Origin: Corynebacterium simulans
Lineage (GTDB): Bacteria > Actinomycetota > Actinomycetes > Mycobacteriales > Mycobacteriaceae
NCBI RefSeq assembly: GCF_001586215.1
Contig: NZ_CP014634.1
Coordinates: 310,001-374,000 of the forward strand
Direction: 5' to 3'
Length of the DNA: 64,000 bases
This document shows positions 37,042 through 46,164 of this stretch, piece after piece. The notes beneath the pieces were generated by a model. It had not been told where the DNA came from, ran no database searches, and saw only the letters and a list, made by a program, of their open reading frames with translations. Numbering within the stretch: position 1 is the stretch's first letter; each line of letters begins with the position of its first letter. Made by a program: the position numbers and the translations under genes.

Positions 37042-38037
37042 TCAGCTCCGAGTCTTCATTCGAGTTGCCATAAAGAACAAGAAGGGCGCTCCGACAAAGG
37101 CAGTAAGGACACCCACTGGGATCTCGGAGGGCCTGGCGATGACGCGGCCCAGGATGTCTGCAGTGAGCATCAAGCACGGTCCGAATACCAAGCACAAGGA
37201 GATGGTCCAGGCAAGGTGTGAGCCCATCAGCCATCCCGCCCACAGTGGGACCATGAGCCCCACGAAGCTGATGGGGCCAGCAATCGCAGTTGCGGCAGCA
37301 CAAAGCAAGGTCAGCCCCACCAAGGCAAGGCCTCGGGTTCGCACCACATCGGTGCCCAAGGCGGCAGCGACGTCGTCGCCAAGCGCCATGTTTGAAAGCT
37401 GCGGGATCGTTGCAAAGATGATGACGAGCCCAGCGGCGAGCGGTACCGCAAACCACCACAGGTTGACGTCGTTGCGAGTTAGCGCGCCCACGTCCCAGTA
37501 GCGAAACGTTTGAAATGCATCTTCGCGCAACAACAATAGTGCCGAAACGACGCCGCCGGACGCGGCGGAAAAGGCGGCGCCAGCGAGCACCAGCCGCACG
37601 GGCGAGGCACCGCCCACTTGCGAGGCACCGCCAACGAAGTACACCAAAGTCGCAGCGCCGGCCGCGCCCACCGCAGCGAGGAGAAATTGCATGTGGGCAC
37701 TATCAGCGCTACCCAAGCACGCACCCACCACGATGGCGAGCGAAGCCCCAGAGTTGACGCCCAGTAAGCCTGGGTCTGCCATCGGGTTCCTAGTAATCAC
37801 CTGCATTACTGCACCTGCGACTGCAAGGGCTACTCCCACGAGCACGCCCACCACCGTCCGCTGCAGACGCAACCCATTGACGTTGTAGCTTTCACCGGAG
37901 CCATCAGGATGAAGGAGCAAGTGCCACACGTTGGCTAGCGGAATGTGGGATGAACCGATAGCTAAAGAAGCAAAACACAACAAGGCAAGAATTGCGCAGG
38001 TCAGCACTAAGACGGCAATACGCCGAACTGTGAGCAC
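37042..38037 (-). CDS. fepD: Iron-siderophore ABC permease (FepD-like)
   Basis: 331 residues, FecCD family: VALAVAGAVMQVITRNPMADPGLLGVNSGAS, AIAGPISFVGLMVPLWAGWLMG and the C-terminal EIPVGVLTAFVGAPFLFFMATR. First gene of the leftward fep operon. The GTG start at 38037 is preceded by GGGAGG. Expression is probably iron-controlled through the DtxR-like box 42-60 bases upstream, which it shares with the divergent esterase gene. Confidence 0.92.
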   Translation of the reverse strand: MLTVRRIAVLVLTCAILALLCFASLAIGSSHIPLANVWHLLLHPDGSGESYNVNGLRLQRTVVGVLVGVALAVAGAVMQVITRNPMADPGLLGVNSGASLAIVVGACLGSADSAHMQFLLAAVGAAGAATLVYFVGGASQVGGASPVRLVLAGAAFSAASGGVVSALLLLREDAFQTFRYWDVGALTRNDVNLWWFAVPLAAGLVIIFATIPQLSNMALGDDVAAALGTDVVRTRGLALVGLTLLCAAATAIAGPISFVGLMVPLWAGWLMGSHLAWTISLCLVFGPCLMLTADILGRVIARPSEIPVGVLTAFVGAPFLFFMATRMKTRS

Positions 38038-38078
38038 GAGGCAAACCTCCCACCGAACTAAAGTAACCCATTATTTAT

Positions 38079-38097
38079 TTAGGTGATGCTATACTAA
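38079..38097. promoter_or_regulatory. DtxR-type iron box between fepD and the esterase gene
   Basis: TTAGGTGATGCTATACTAA agrees with the DtxR consensus TTAGGTTAGCCTAACCTAA at 14 of 19 positions, including both outer arms. A -10 box for the esterase gene (TATACT, 38090-38095) lies inside it, and the esterase ATG follows at 38104. Iron-loaded DtxR should repress both directions. Confidence 0.8.
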
Positions 38098-38103
38098 CTC
38101 GTT

Positions 38104-39198
38104 ATGTTATCCGAAATTAGCCTTCTTAGTGCAGCTCAGCGCATTGATTTCGATTGGGACGAAGTTAATCCCGAAAAGGTCTATGCGCGTTACCAGGTGC
38201 TTTCGCACACCGATGACCAAGCGGTTGTACTCATCGCTTCGCCTCACGACGCTTACGTTTTCTTCGACACAATCACTCACGTCCATCGCGAAGACCTCGA
38301 GCATTTCCGGCTACGGCCTTACCGCGACTGGTTCGTCGGCGCTTTCGCGCTACCGCGCGGTCTCGTAATGAGTGCCGGGCTAATTCCTGCAGGCAAGCCA
38401 ATTTCAACCGAACGGGAGCAATGGATTAAACACATTGAAACTGCCACAGCACTCGACCAAGAATCCGAGAGGGTGGGAAACCTTACTTGCCTGCGCGTGC
38501 CAGCGTCTGGTGAAGTTCCGGCCGCGCCTTATCCCGTTCGCAAGCCCCAACACCACACGCTTTTCGATATTGCCGCCCCCGACGGCCACCGCTTTAGTGT
38601 GGAGGCCTGGGCTGATATCACCGGCGGCCCTTCGCTTCTGTTGCTCACAGATGGCAACAGGTACGTAAACTCCTACCCGTTCGCGCCGCAGTGCAGCACC
38701 GCATATTTCAGCACCACGAATGCGCAAGACCGCGGCACCTTGCTGTGCAACGCGGCGGTGCTTGAGCCTTTTCTCGCCGATCAGTTGCTTCCCTGGCTGC
38801 ATGGTCTCGGGGTAAATATGCGACCTGCGGACACCGCCATCGCCGGCGCTTCCTTCGGCGGGCTCGCCGCCGCTCGCACCGTGCGCAGGCGTCCGGACCT
38901 GGTAGAAAATGCCATCGTGCAGTCGGCGTCCTTTTGGTTTGATCCAGAAGAACTTGCGGCTTGGCAAAAGCCGCTTGCCGGGCCACCGCGGCGAATCTTC
39001 CATGAGATTGGCACCCTAGAGACCGCATTGAGTTCCAGCACCCCCACGAAAAAGGATTCCATGGGCAGTGTCAATCAAGAGTTCGCGCGTTGCTTGCAGT
39101 CACCTCACCAGGTATCGCGCCAATTCGTCGGCGGCCACGATTATGCCCCATGGCGCGAAGGCATCATCGCGGGCATACAGCATTTGAAGTTGCGCTAA
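38104..39198 (+). CDS. Ferric-siderophore (enterochelin-type) esterase
   Basis: 364 residues. An N-terminal Fes-like domain (residues 1-190, with RPYRDWFVGAFALPRG) is followed by an alpha/beta-hydrolase esterase domain with nucleophile motif AGASFGGLAA near residue 260 and catalytic His in GGHDYAPWREG near 345. It should cleave the imported ferric catecholate siderophore and release iron in the cytosol. Divergent from the fep transporter and under the same DtxR-like box. The -10 lies about 9 bases from the ATG and no ribosome site is seen, so the mRNA is probably leaderless. Confidence 0.88.
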   Translation: MLSEISLLSAAQRIDFDWDEVNPEKVYARYQVLSHTDDQAVVLIASPHDAYVFFDTITHVHREDLEHFRLRPYRDWFVGAFALPRGLVMSAGLIPAGKPISTEREQWIKHIETATALDQESERVGNLTCLRVPASGEVPAAPYPVRKPQHHTLFDIAAPDGHRFSVEAWADITGGPSLLLLTDGNRYVNSYPFAPQCSTAYFSTTNAQDRGTLLCNAAVLEPFLADQLLPWLHGLGVNMRPADTAIAGASFGGLAAARTVRRRPDLVENAIVQSASFWFDPEELAAWQKPLAGPPRRIFHEIGTLETALSSSTPTKKDSMGSVNQEFARCLQSPHQVSRQFVGGHDYAPWREGIIAGIQHLKLR

Positions 39199-39215
39199 AA
39201 CGGCGAAACCGCCGT
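39197..39215 (-). terminator. Terminator of the DEAD-box helicase gene
   Basis: On the minus strand, ACGGCG-GTTT-CGCCGT is followed by TTT. It is short but well placed, about 77 bases after the helicase stop and abutting the end of the convergent esterase gene. Confidence 0.6.
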
Positions 39216-39291
39216 CCCCCCATTCTCCCTGGTTTGCTGCACCTCTCAGGTACCGCGGAAGAAAAAGGACGGCGGTAACGCTTTGCGCGTG

Positions 39292-41283
39292 TTAGTCGCG
39301 CCAACCGCCACGACGGTCATCACGGTCACGGTAGCCACCACGGCCACCCCGTCCGCCACGGTCGTCACGGCGCCCACGGCCTCCGCGACGATCATCACGG
39401 TAACCACCACGGCCGCCGCGTCCGCCACGGTCATCGCCATCGCGGCGCGGCGGGCGGCCGGTGTCCTTGGCGATGTTAATCAGCTGGCCGGAGATGCGTG
39501 TGTCCTTCAGACGGTCCAGCACTGCGCGGTCAAGGTTCTTCGGCAGGTCAACCAGAGTGTGGCCCACTGCAATGGTGATGCGGCCAAAGTCCTTGGAGGA
39601 CAAGCCACCCTCGTTGGCCAGAGCACCGACGATGGCGCCTGGGCGCACGTTCTGGCGCTTGCCGACGTCCAGGCGGTAGGTCTCAAAGTCACCGTCCGGG
39701 CGGCGCGGGCCACGGTCACGATCGCGGTCGCGGTCACGGAAGCCGCCACGTCCACCGCGGTCGCAGCGATCCCCACGATCAAAACGGTCGCGGTCACGGC
39801 GGTCGCGCTTCGGCGCTGGCTGCTCCTTGAGCAGGAAGTCCTTGCCGCCCTGCAGCTGGACTGCAAGCGCTGCGGCGATGTCATCCATGGCAACGTTGTT
39901 CGCTGCAGAGTACTCGCGGACCATGTCGCGGAAGAACTCGAACTGCTTCTCGCCCAGGGACTCGCCGATCTTGGCCAGGAACTTTTCCTTGCGCTTCTCG
40001 TTGACCTCGTCAGCGGAAGGCAGGTCCATTTCCTCGAGGCGGGCGTTAGTTACGCGCTCGATGGAGCGCAGCATGCGGCGCTCACGCGGGGTGACGAACA
40101 GGATCGCCTCACCGGTACGGCCTGCACGGCCGGTACGGCCAATGCGGTGCACGTAAGACTCGGTGTCGTTCGGGATGTCGTAGTTGACCACGTGGGTGAT
40201 GCGCTCAACGTCCAGGCCACGAGCGGCGACGTCGGTAGCCACGAGGATGTCCAAGCGGCCATCCTTGAGCTGGTCAACGGTGCGCTCACGCTGCTGCTGG
40301 GCGATGTCGCCGTTAATTGCAGCCGCGTTATAGCCAGCGTCGCGCAAATTGTCAGCGACCTCTTCGGTCTCGTGCTTCGTACGGCAGAAGACGATGATGG
40401 CGTCGTACTCGATGACCTCGAGGATGCGGGTGAAGGCATCCATCTTCTGACGGTGTGGGGTCAAAAGGTAGCGCTGCGTGATGTTGTCATTGGTGCGGCG
40501 CTCAGACTTGACCGTTACCTCAGCAGGATCGTTGAGGTACTGCTTAGACAGGCGGCGGATGGAGTTCGGCATCGTTGCCGAGAACAGCGCGACCTGCTTT
40601 TCTTCCGGAGTGTCTTCCAGGATGCGCTCAACGTCTTCCTGGAAGCCCATGTTCAGCATCTCGTCTGCCTCGTCGAGGACCAGGAAGCGCAGCTGGGAAA
40701 TATCCAGGGAGCCCTTCTCCAGGTGGTCGATGACGCGGCCTGGGGTGCCGACGATGATCTGGGCGCCACGGCGCAGACCAGAAAGCTGAATGCCGTATGC
40801 CTGACCACCGTAGATTGGCAGCACCTCGATGCGGCCCAGGTGATCAGCAAAGGACTGGAAAGAGTCCGCAACCTGCAGGGCAAGTTCACGCGTTGGGGCG
40901 AGAACCAGTGCCTGTGGGTGGCGTACTTCTGGGTCGACCTGGGATAGAACCGGCAGCGCGAAAGCTGCGGTCTTTCCGGTACCCGTCTGGGCGAGGCCCA
41001 CGACGTCGCGGCCTTCCATCAGGATCGGGATGGTTTGTTCCTGGATTGGGGATGGCTGGGTAAAGCCGACCTTCGCAACGGCTTGCTGAACATCGTCAGG
41101 CAGGCCGAGAGTTGCAAACCCCTGGGAATTGTCGTTGGCTGAAGTATTTTCAGCGCCGGTGTCCTCAGGGTTATTCGCAGCCCCGGTGGTTTCAACGTCA
41201 CCTTGCGAGATTTCCTGAGATTCCGACTTATTGATTTCTTCCGGCTCGTTCACGCCGCCGGTGGCGTTATCGGTAATGCTCAT
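39292..41283 (-). CDS. deaD: DEAD-box ATP-dependent RNA helicase (DeaD/CsdA-like)
   Basis: About 663 residues. An acidic N-terminus is followed by the full helicase core: Q motif FTQPSPIQEQTIP, motif I AQTGTGKTAAFA, II VLDEADEML, III SAT, VI HRIGRTGRAGRTGEA. Then comes a DbpA/CsdA-like RNA-binding domain and a C-terminal tail very rich in Arg, Gly and Asp (RGG-like, last about 70 residues) that should bind RNA. It unwinds structured RNA in ribosome assembly or cold response. ATG 41283 is preferred over an upstream GTG because GGAG lies seven bases before it. The RGG coding gives a long antisense open frame that is not a gene. Confidence 0.94.
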   Translation of the reverse strand: MSITDNATGGVNEPEEINKSESQEISQGDVETTGAANNPEDTGAENTSANDNSQGFATLGLPDDVQQAVAKVGFTQPSPIQEQTIPILMEGRDVVGLAQTGTGKTAAFALPVLSQVDPEVRHPQALVLAPTRELALQVADSFQSFADHLGRIEVLPIYGGQAYGIQLSGLRRGAQIIVGTPGRVIDHLEKGSLDISQLRFLVLDEADEMLNMGFQEDVERILEDTPEEKQVALFSATMPNSIRRLSKQYLNDPAEVTVKSERRTNDNITQRYLLTPHRQKMDAFTRILEVIEYDAIIVFCRTKHETEEVADNLRDAGYNAAAINGDIAQQQRERTVDQLKDGRLDILVATDVAARGLDVERITHVVNYDIPNDTESYVHRIGRTGRAGRTGEAILFVTPRERRMLRSIERVTNARLEEMDLPSADEVNEKRKEKFLAKIGESLGEKQFEFFRDMVREYSAANNVAMDDIAAALAVQLQGGKDFLLKEQPAPKRDRRDRDRFDRGDRCDRGGRGGFRDRDRDRDRGPRRPDGDFETYRLDVGKRQNVRPGAIVGALANEGGLSSKDFGRITIAVGHTLVDLPKNLDRAVLDRLKDTRISGQLINIAKDTGRPPRRDGDDRGGRGGRGGYRDDRRGGRGRRDDRGGRGGRGGYRDRDDRRGGWRD

Positions 41284-41431
41284 TGCTTGCTCCACAGTAC
41301 GTTATACAAGCCCGTCCCCGCCATCGATCGAGATAAAAGCGCTTTAAAGGTGCCAACAAACACACCATCTACCCCATTACCTAGCGGTCACACTCGCCCA
41401 ATTGCATAGTCAACCTTCCCCCGCATTTGCG

Positions 41432-41437
41432 TACAAT
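41432..41437 (+). promoter_or_regulatory. -10 box giving a leaderless mRNA for the GDSL lipoprotein gene
   Basis: TACAAT ends 7 bases before the ATG at 41445, so transcription should begin at or next to the start codon; no ribosome site is present. Confidence 0.6.
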
Positions 41438-41444
41438 CACGCCC

Positions 41445-42323
41445 ATGACCATCCCCGCTCGTCTCTTTCCGCGCCACCTGCGCCACAGCACGCTGGCTGC
41501 GCTGGCAACCGCCACGTTGGCGCTCAGCCTCAGCGCCTGCGACACAGCAAAAGAAAAGACAGGCAAGGACGAGCAGACTAGCGACGCCCTGCACTACGTC
41601 GCGTTGGGAGACTCTTATGCCTCGATGGGCACCCGGCACGGCCCGCACACTGGGCCGAAATGGTGTGCACGGGCGAGCGACAACTATCCGTCACAGTTAC
41701 AGCAGATGAAGGGGCTCGCGCTTGACGACGTCACGTGCCAAGGCGCCCTAACCGACCACGTCCTTGGGCCACGTGCGGACCTTCCGCCGCAGTTGGACGC
41801 CGTGGACACCACGACCGACATCATCACCTTGTCCATCGGCGGCAATGACGCCGGCTTCGGCGTGCTGACAAGCTGCGCAATGAACACCAGCGACCTGAAT
41901 TGCGCCGAACTCCACGGCGGGGAGATCGACCAAGCCTTGGCAGCATTGCCTGCCAAGCTAGACGACGTCTACGCCGGCATCCACCGCAAGGCCCCACAGG
42001 CCAAGATTTTCGCGACCGCCTATATGCCACTTCTTGCACCGACGGACAACGAAGCCAATTGCCCCGCGATTGAAAAAGTCAGCGACGTCGACCGCCTTTG
42101 GCTGATGCAAAAGATTTCGCAGATCAACTTGGAAGTCGAGCAAGCAGCCCACCGCGCCGGCGCGCAGTTCGTTGTGCCACCGGGCACCGAACTGCACACC
42201 GGCTGCGCCCCCGTTGCGGAGCGCTGGGTCGACCTCGCGGGGACTGAAACTGGGGCCTACCCCATGCATCCCACCCACGAAGGGCAGTCAGCGATGGCAC
42301 ATGCCATCGCTGAGCACCTTTAG
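41445..42323 (+). CDS. SGNH/GDSL-family hydrolase lipoprotein
   Basis: 292 residues with a signal peptide and lipobox LSAC near residue 28. The SGNH catalytic blocks are present: GDSYAS (Ser nucleophile), LSIGGNDAGFG (Asn) and the C-terminal MHPTHEGQSAM (His). Related to secreted actinobacterial esterases/lipases that act on lipids or cell-wall esters; a link to mycolate metabolism is possible but unproven. Two Cys pairs in the mature domain probably form disulfides. It overlaps the 3' end of hutI by four bases in convergent orientation. Confidence 0.88.
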   Translation: MTIPARLFPRHLRHSTLAALATATLALSLSACDTAKEKTGKDEQTSDALHYVALGDSYASMGTRHGPHTGPKWCARASDNYPSQLQQMKGLALDDVTCQGALTDHVLGPRADLPPQLDAVDTTTDIITLSIGGNDAGFGVLTSCAMNTSDLNCAELHGGEIDQALAALPAKLDDVYAGIHRKAPQAKIFATAYMPLLAPTDNEANCPAIEKVSDVDRLWLMQKISQINLEVEQAAHRAGAQFVVPPGTELHTGCAPVAERWVDLAGTETGAYPMHPTHEGQSAMAHAIAEHL

Positions 42324-43498
42324 AACGCAGGTTTTCCTGCGACAAACGTACGCCACGTCATGGGCATACCCGGGCGATAAGCCAAGTGAATGGCGCTCGG
42401 TGCATCGAGCACATGAAGATCGGCCGCAGCACCTTCAACAATCGTGCCCTTTGCCGGGCGCCCCTGCGCATCTAGGCCTCCACCAACATCGTGCCTGCGA
42501 AGAGCTTTAGCGCCACCAAACGTCGCTGCTCGGACAGCCTCGTCTAGAGATAGACGCTGCTGCAGCACCGCCGTAGTAACGCAAAAGTTCATCGAGGAGG
42601 TATAAGACGTTCCCGGATTCAGATTAGAAGCGATAGCAACGGTGGCGCCTGCATCAAGCAGACGACGCCCCGGAGCTAGCGGCTCGCGAGTGGAAAGATC
42701 GCAGGCAGGAAGCATGGTAGCGACGGTCTCGGAGTTGGCTAAAGCCTCAATGTCGGCATCGCTCAAATAGTTAACGTGGTCGACTGAAGCGGCATCCAGC
42801 TCAACCGCGAGTTGAACACCGGGCCCCTCACCCAACTGATTACCGTGTACACGCACGCCTAAGCCACGATCCTTGCCAGCGGCAAGAACCCGCCGAGACT
42901 GCGTCTCATCAAACGCGCCTCGCTCACAGAACACGTCAATCCAATTCGCATAGTCTGCGACGCCGTCAAGCATCGGACCTACGACCTCATCCAAATAGGC
43001 ATCAGCATCCGCGCCTGGCGGAACAAGGTGCGCGCCGAGAAAAGTGACGTCATCTGCGTACTTGGATGCTACTCGCGCAGCAAGCACTTCGGATTCGGTG
43101 TTGAGGCCGTACCCAGTTTTTGTCTCGACGGTCGTGGTACCGCCTCGACGGGCCGCTGCAATGCGCTCGACCAGAAGCTGCTCGAGTCGGCTTTCGCCAG
43201 CAGAGCGAGTGGCATCCATAGTGACTGCAATGCCGCCTGCTTCATAAGAGCCACCGCTCATGCGGGCCTCGAATTCGGCGGAGCGGTCTCCATCGAAAAT
43301 CATATGGGTATGCGAATCGACCCAACCGGGCAAAACTGCTCGCCCACCGCAATCCACGATGTCGTCAGCGGCCGGCGCTTGAGACCGCTGCCCCACCCAG
43401 GAAACCACACCATCGGTGACGACGATGGCGGCGTCGTCAAGCGTTCCGGCTTCACTAACCGTGTGTAATTCGGAGATTCCAGTAAACAGGGTGCTCAT
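42320..43498 (-). CDS. hutI: Imidazolonepropionase
   Basis: Third step of histidine breakdown: hydrolyses imidazolone-5-propionate to formiminoglutamate. 392 residues of the amidohydrolase family with metal-binding VDSHTHMIFDGDRS near residue 60, GAHLVPPG near 150 and the later SNLNPGTSYTSSMNF. It lies 48 bases after hutU, probably in the same transcript. Confidence 0.95.
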   Translation of the reverse strand: MSTLFTGISELHTVSEAGTLDDAAIVVTDGVVSWVGQRSQAPAADDIVDCGGRAVLPGWVDSHTHMIFDGDRSAEFEARMSGGSYEAGGIAVTMDATRSAGESRLEQLLVERIAAARRGGTTTVETKTGYGLNTESEVLAARVASKYADDVTFLGAHLVPPGADADAYLDEVVGPMLDGVADYANWIDVFCERGAFDETQSRRVLAAGKDRGLGVRVHGNQLGEGPGVQLAVELDAASVDHVNYLSDADIEALANSETVATMLPACDLSTREPLAPGRRLLDAGATVAIASNLNPGTSYTSSMNFCVTTAVLQQRLSLDEAVRAATFGGAKALRRHDVGGGLDAQGRPAKGTIVEGAAADLHVLDAPSAIHLAYRPGMPMTWRTFVAGKPAF

Positions 43499-43546
43499 CT
43501 AAAGCGTCCTTTCTGGGTTTGACCAACCCGTATGTGGTGCCGTCTG

Positions 43547-45223
43547 CTAGTCGCGAGCTCGAAATTCCATCGGAATACGTACGCCGCGCTCATCAGCTAC
43601 TTCCTTCGCGCGAGTGTATCCAGAATCGACGTGGCGGATAACGCCCATGCCCGGGTCGTTGGTGAGGACCGCGCGCAGCTTGGCGGCGGCCAGCTCGGTG
43701 CCGTCTGCAACGGTAACCTGACCGGCGTGGATGGAACGGCCCATGCCCACGCCGCCGCCGTGGTGAAGGGACACCCAGGTAGCACCGGAAGACACAGCGG
43801 TCATGGCGTTAAGCAGTGGCCAGTCGGCCACGGCATCGGTGCCATCGAGCATCGCCTCGGTCTCGCGGTATGGGGAGGCCACGGAGCCGGAGTCCAAGTG
43901 GTCGCGGCCGATGACAATAGGAGCCTTGATTTTGCCCTCGCGCACCAGGTCGTTGAAGAGCAGGCCGGCCTTGTGGCGCTCGTTATAACCCAGCCAGCAA
44001 ATACGTGCCGGCAGTCCCTCGAACTCGACGTACTCCTCTGCTGCGTCGAGCCAGTTGTGCAGGTGCTCGTTGTCTGGGAAGAGCTCCTTGAGTGCTTGGT
44101 CGGTGACCTTGATGTCCTCTGGATCGCCGGAGAGGGCAGCCCAGCGGAATGGGCCCAAGCCTTCACAGAAGAGTGGGCGGATATATGCCGGGACGAAGCC
44201 TGGGAATTCGAAAGCGCGCTGGTAGCCGGCCTTGCGAGCCTCGTCACGAATGGAGTTGCCATAGTCAAAGACCTCAGCGCCCTCATCCTGGAATTCAACC
44301 ATCGCTTGAACCTGGGCCGCCATGGACTCACGGGCCTTCTTAGTGAAGGTGGTTGGATCCGCCTTAGCCTCGTTGTGCCAGTCTTCCACGGTGATTTCAG
44401 AAGGCAGGTAGGACAAAGGATCGTGGGCCGAGGTCTGGTCGGTGACGATATCGACGGTGAATTCGCCCGCGCGCTGGCGGCGCAGAATCTCCGGGAATAC
44501 CTCAGCGGCGTTGCCTACCAGGCCTACGGATAGCGGCTTCTTGTTTTCCTTGGCGTCAAGAACCAGCTTGAGTGCTTCATCTAGGTCGGTGACAACCTCA
44601 TCGAGGTAACGCTTATGCTGGCGGCGCTTTAGGCGGGTCTCGTCCACGTCTACGATGAGGCAGGCGCCACCGTTAAGGGTGACGGACAGCGGCTGTGCGC
44701 CGCCCATGCCACCGCAACCACCGGTCAGAGTGAAGGTGCCGGCCAGGGTGCCGTTGAAGCGCTTCTTCGCTACGGCCGCGAAGGTCTCAAAGGTGCCCTG
44801 CAGGATACCCTGGGTAGCGATGTAGATCCAAGAGCCGGCCGTCATTTGGCCGTACATCATGAGGCCTTCATCCTCGAGCTCGCGGAAGTGCTCCCAGTTT
44901 GCCCAGTCTCCCACGAGGTTGGAGTTGGCGATGAGCACGCGGGGGGCCCACTCGTTGGTCTTCCAGATGCCCACCGGCTTGCCGGACTGCACCAGCAAGG
45001 TCTCGTCGGACTCGAGATCCTTAAGGGACTCTACGATGGCATCGAAGGCCTCCCAGCTGCGCGCTGCACGGCCGGTGCCGCCGTAGACCACGAGGTCCTC
45101 GGGGCGCTCGGCTACCTCCGGGTCGAGGTTATTCATGAGCATGCGCAGGGGCGCTTCGGTCTGCCAGGACTTGGCGGACAGTTCGGTTCCGCGCGGTGCG
45201 CGTACTTCGCGTGGTTGAGACAT
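43547..45223 (-). CDS. hutU: Urocanate hydratase
   Basis: Second step of histidine degradation: hydrates urocanate to imidazolonepropionate using tightly bound NAD+. 558 residues from ATG 45223, which is preceded by AAAGGA; the longer frame adds only basic non-conserved residues. Family motifs are [15 protein letters not shown] near residue 37, [15 protein letters not shown] near 165 (NAD site) and [17 protein letters not shown] near 500. It heads the hutUI segment, with its own promoter region carrying two inverted repeats. Confidence 0.97.
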   Translation of the reverse strand: MSQPREVRAPRGTELSAKSWQTEAPLRMLMNNLDPEVAERPEDLVVYGGTGRAARSWEAFDAIVESLKDLESDETLLVQSGKPVGIWKTNEWAPRVLIANSNLVGDWANWEHFRELEDEGLMMYGQMTAGSWIYIATQGILQGTFETFAAVAKKRFNGTLAGTFTLTGGCGGMGGAQPLSVTLNGGACLIVDVDETRLKRRQHKRYLDEVVTDLDEALKLVLDAKENKKPLSVGLVGNAAEVFPEILRRQRAGEFTVDIVTDQTSAHDPLSYLPSEITVEDWHNEAKADPTTFTKKARESMAAQVQAMVEFQDEGAEVFDYGNSIRDEARKAGYQRAFEFPGFVPAYIRPLFCEGLGPFRWAALSGDPEDIKVTDQALKELFPDNEHLHNWLDAAEEYVEFEGLPARICWLGYNERHKAGLLFNDLVREGKIKAPIVIGRDHLDSGSVASPYRETEAMLDGTDAVADWPLLNAMTAVSSGATWVSLHHGGGVGMGRSIHAGQVTVADGTELAAAKLRAVLTNDPGMGVIRHVDSGYTRAKEVADERGVRIPMEFRARD

Positions 45224-45310
45224 GGTGAGGATTCCTTTCGCTTGTGCTTTTCGACGCCCTCCCAAGCCCCCTAGGCCGGTATCCCGGGGCTGTCCCCGAG
45301 GACTTGTTCA

Positions 45311-45389
45311 GCGTCACATGTCATAAAGTACTGTGACGCAGCCCTGTGTACCATGCCACAAAACCTCAGACTGTCTCGTATATGAGACA
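45311..45389 (-). promoter_or_regulatory. Paired inverted repeats upstream of hutU
   Basis: Two repeats lie in the 277-base gap before hutU. GCGTCACA (45311-45318) faces TGTGACGC (45332-45339). TGTCTC (45372-45377) faces GAGACA (45384-45389) around GTATAT. The core of the second, TCTCGTATATGAGA, fits 10 of 14 positions of the HutR consensus TCTGwwATwCCAGA recalled from C. resistens. It is a candidate HutR operator. The rest of the gap shows nothing recognisable. Confidence 0.5.
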
Positions 45390-45500
45390 CAGGTGGGACG
45401 ATCGACGATGCCGTGCATGCGTCGGTTCCTCCCCTTGCTTTGCGTGGCCCTCCTTACCGCTTGATCCGCCCACGCGGGCCAGCGGGCTATGGCCGATGCG

Positions 45501-46163
45501 CTACGCGCTGCCCTCTAGTCCGGCGCGCGCGGCGTCGTCGGAGCCGGGCACGCGCATCTCGAATTTTTCTGTGACCACGGTGTAGTCAAAGTAACCCATG
45601 CGCGCGATGGGCTTGATCTTGAGGATGTCAAGCCTGCCTTCCTCATCGATGACAGATTCATCGATATGGATAGTCTTTACATCTGCCACCACGAGGTCGA
45701 TGCTGCCCACCTTGGAATTGCCAGGCACGCGCAGCGTGGTCTTGTACTGGCACTCGAATTTCACCGGCGATTCTTTCACCATGGGAATGCGGTAATTGTC
45801 CGCATATTCCTTGGTAACGGACAGGCGATCCCACTCGCTGTCGCCATAGTCGAGCACCTGGGCGGATTTATTGACTTCCTCGCGTAGATCATAGGTGGCC
45901 ATATTCCACACAAACCAGCCGGTCTCCTCCGCGTTAAGCACCGTGTCCTTGCGACGACCATCCGGGTACTGGTTGGCCGAAAACATCACCATGGGTGGAT
46001 CGAAGGTGAGGTTTTGCCACTGGCTATAGGGCGCGATGTTTTCGCGGCCCTCACCATCCACGCTGGAAAGCCAGCCAATGGGGCGCGGTACCGTGCTGGC
46101 TTTAAAAGGGGAAAACGGCAAGGGGTTGGGCTCAGATTGCGGGCGCCAAGAGATGGTCGACAT
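45501..46163 (-). CDS. Flavin reductase-like (FMN-binding split-barrel) protein
   Basis: 220 residues with the flavin reductase-like split-barrel pattern: ASTVPRPIGWLSSVDGEGRENIAPYSQWQNLTFDPPMVMFS at the N-terminus and the central WFVWNMATYDLREEVN. Such proteins bind FMN and either supply reduced flavin or act as oxidoreductases. ATG 46163 is one base after the hutH stop, so it is very likely co-transcribed with hutH. It sits inside the hut cluster between hutH and hutU, where its role is not established. An alternative upstream start would run into hutH. Confidence 0.85.
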   Translation of the reverse strand: MSTISWRPQSEPNPLPFSPFKASTVPRPIGWLSSVDGEGRENIAPYSQWQNLTFDPPMVMFSANQYPDGRRKDTVLNAEETGWFVWNMATYDLREEVNKSAQVLDYGDSEWDRLSVTKEYADNYRIPMVKESPVKFECQYKTTLRVPGNSKVGSIDLVVADVKTIHIDESVIDEEGRLDILKIKPIARMGYFDYTVVTEKFEMRVPGSDDAARAGLEGSA

Positions 46164-46164
46164 T

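Noticed and set aside
39301..39450. Repetitive GGT/CCACC-rich stretch as possible CRISPR or tandem repeat
   Set aside because: The repetition is the coding of the Arg/Gly/Asp-rich helicase tail. There are no equal-length repeats and spacers. No CRISPR array is seen anywhere in the window.
39283..40947. 554-codon open frame on the plus strand
   Set aside because: It is exactly antisense to the DEAD-box helicase gene. The Ala/Val/Thr-rich start mirrors the helicase's RGG tail, there is no ribosome site, and the helicase frame carries all the conserved motifs.
43532..44533. 333-codon plus-strand frame
   Set aside because: Antisense to hutU, whose urocanate hydratase motifs are complete.
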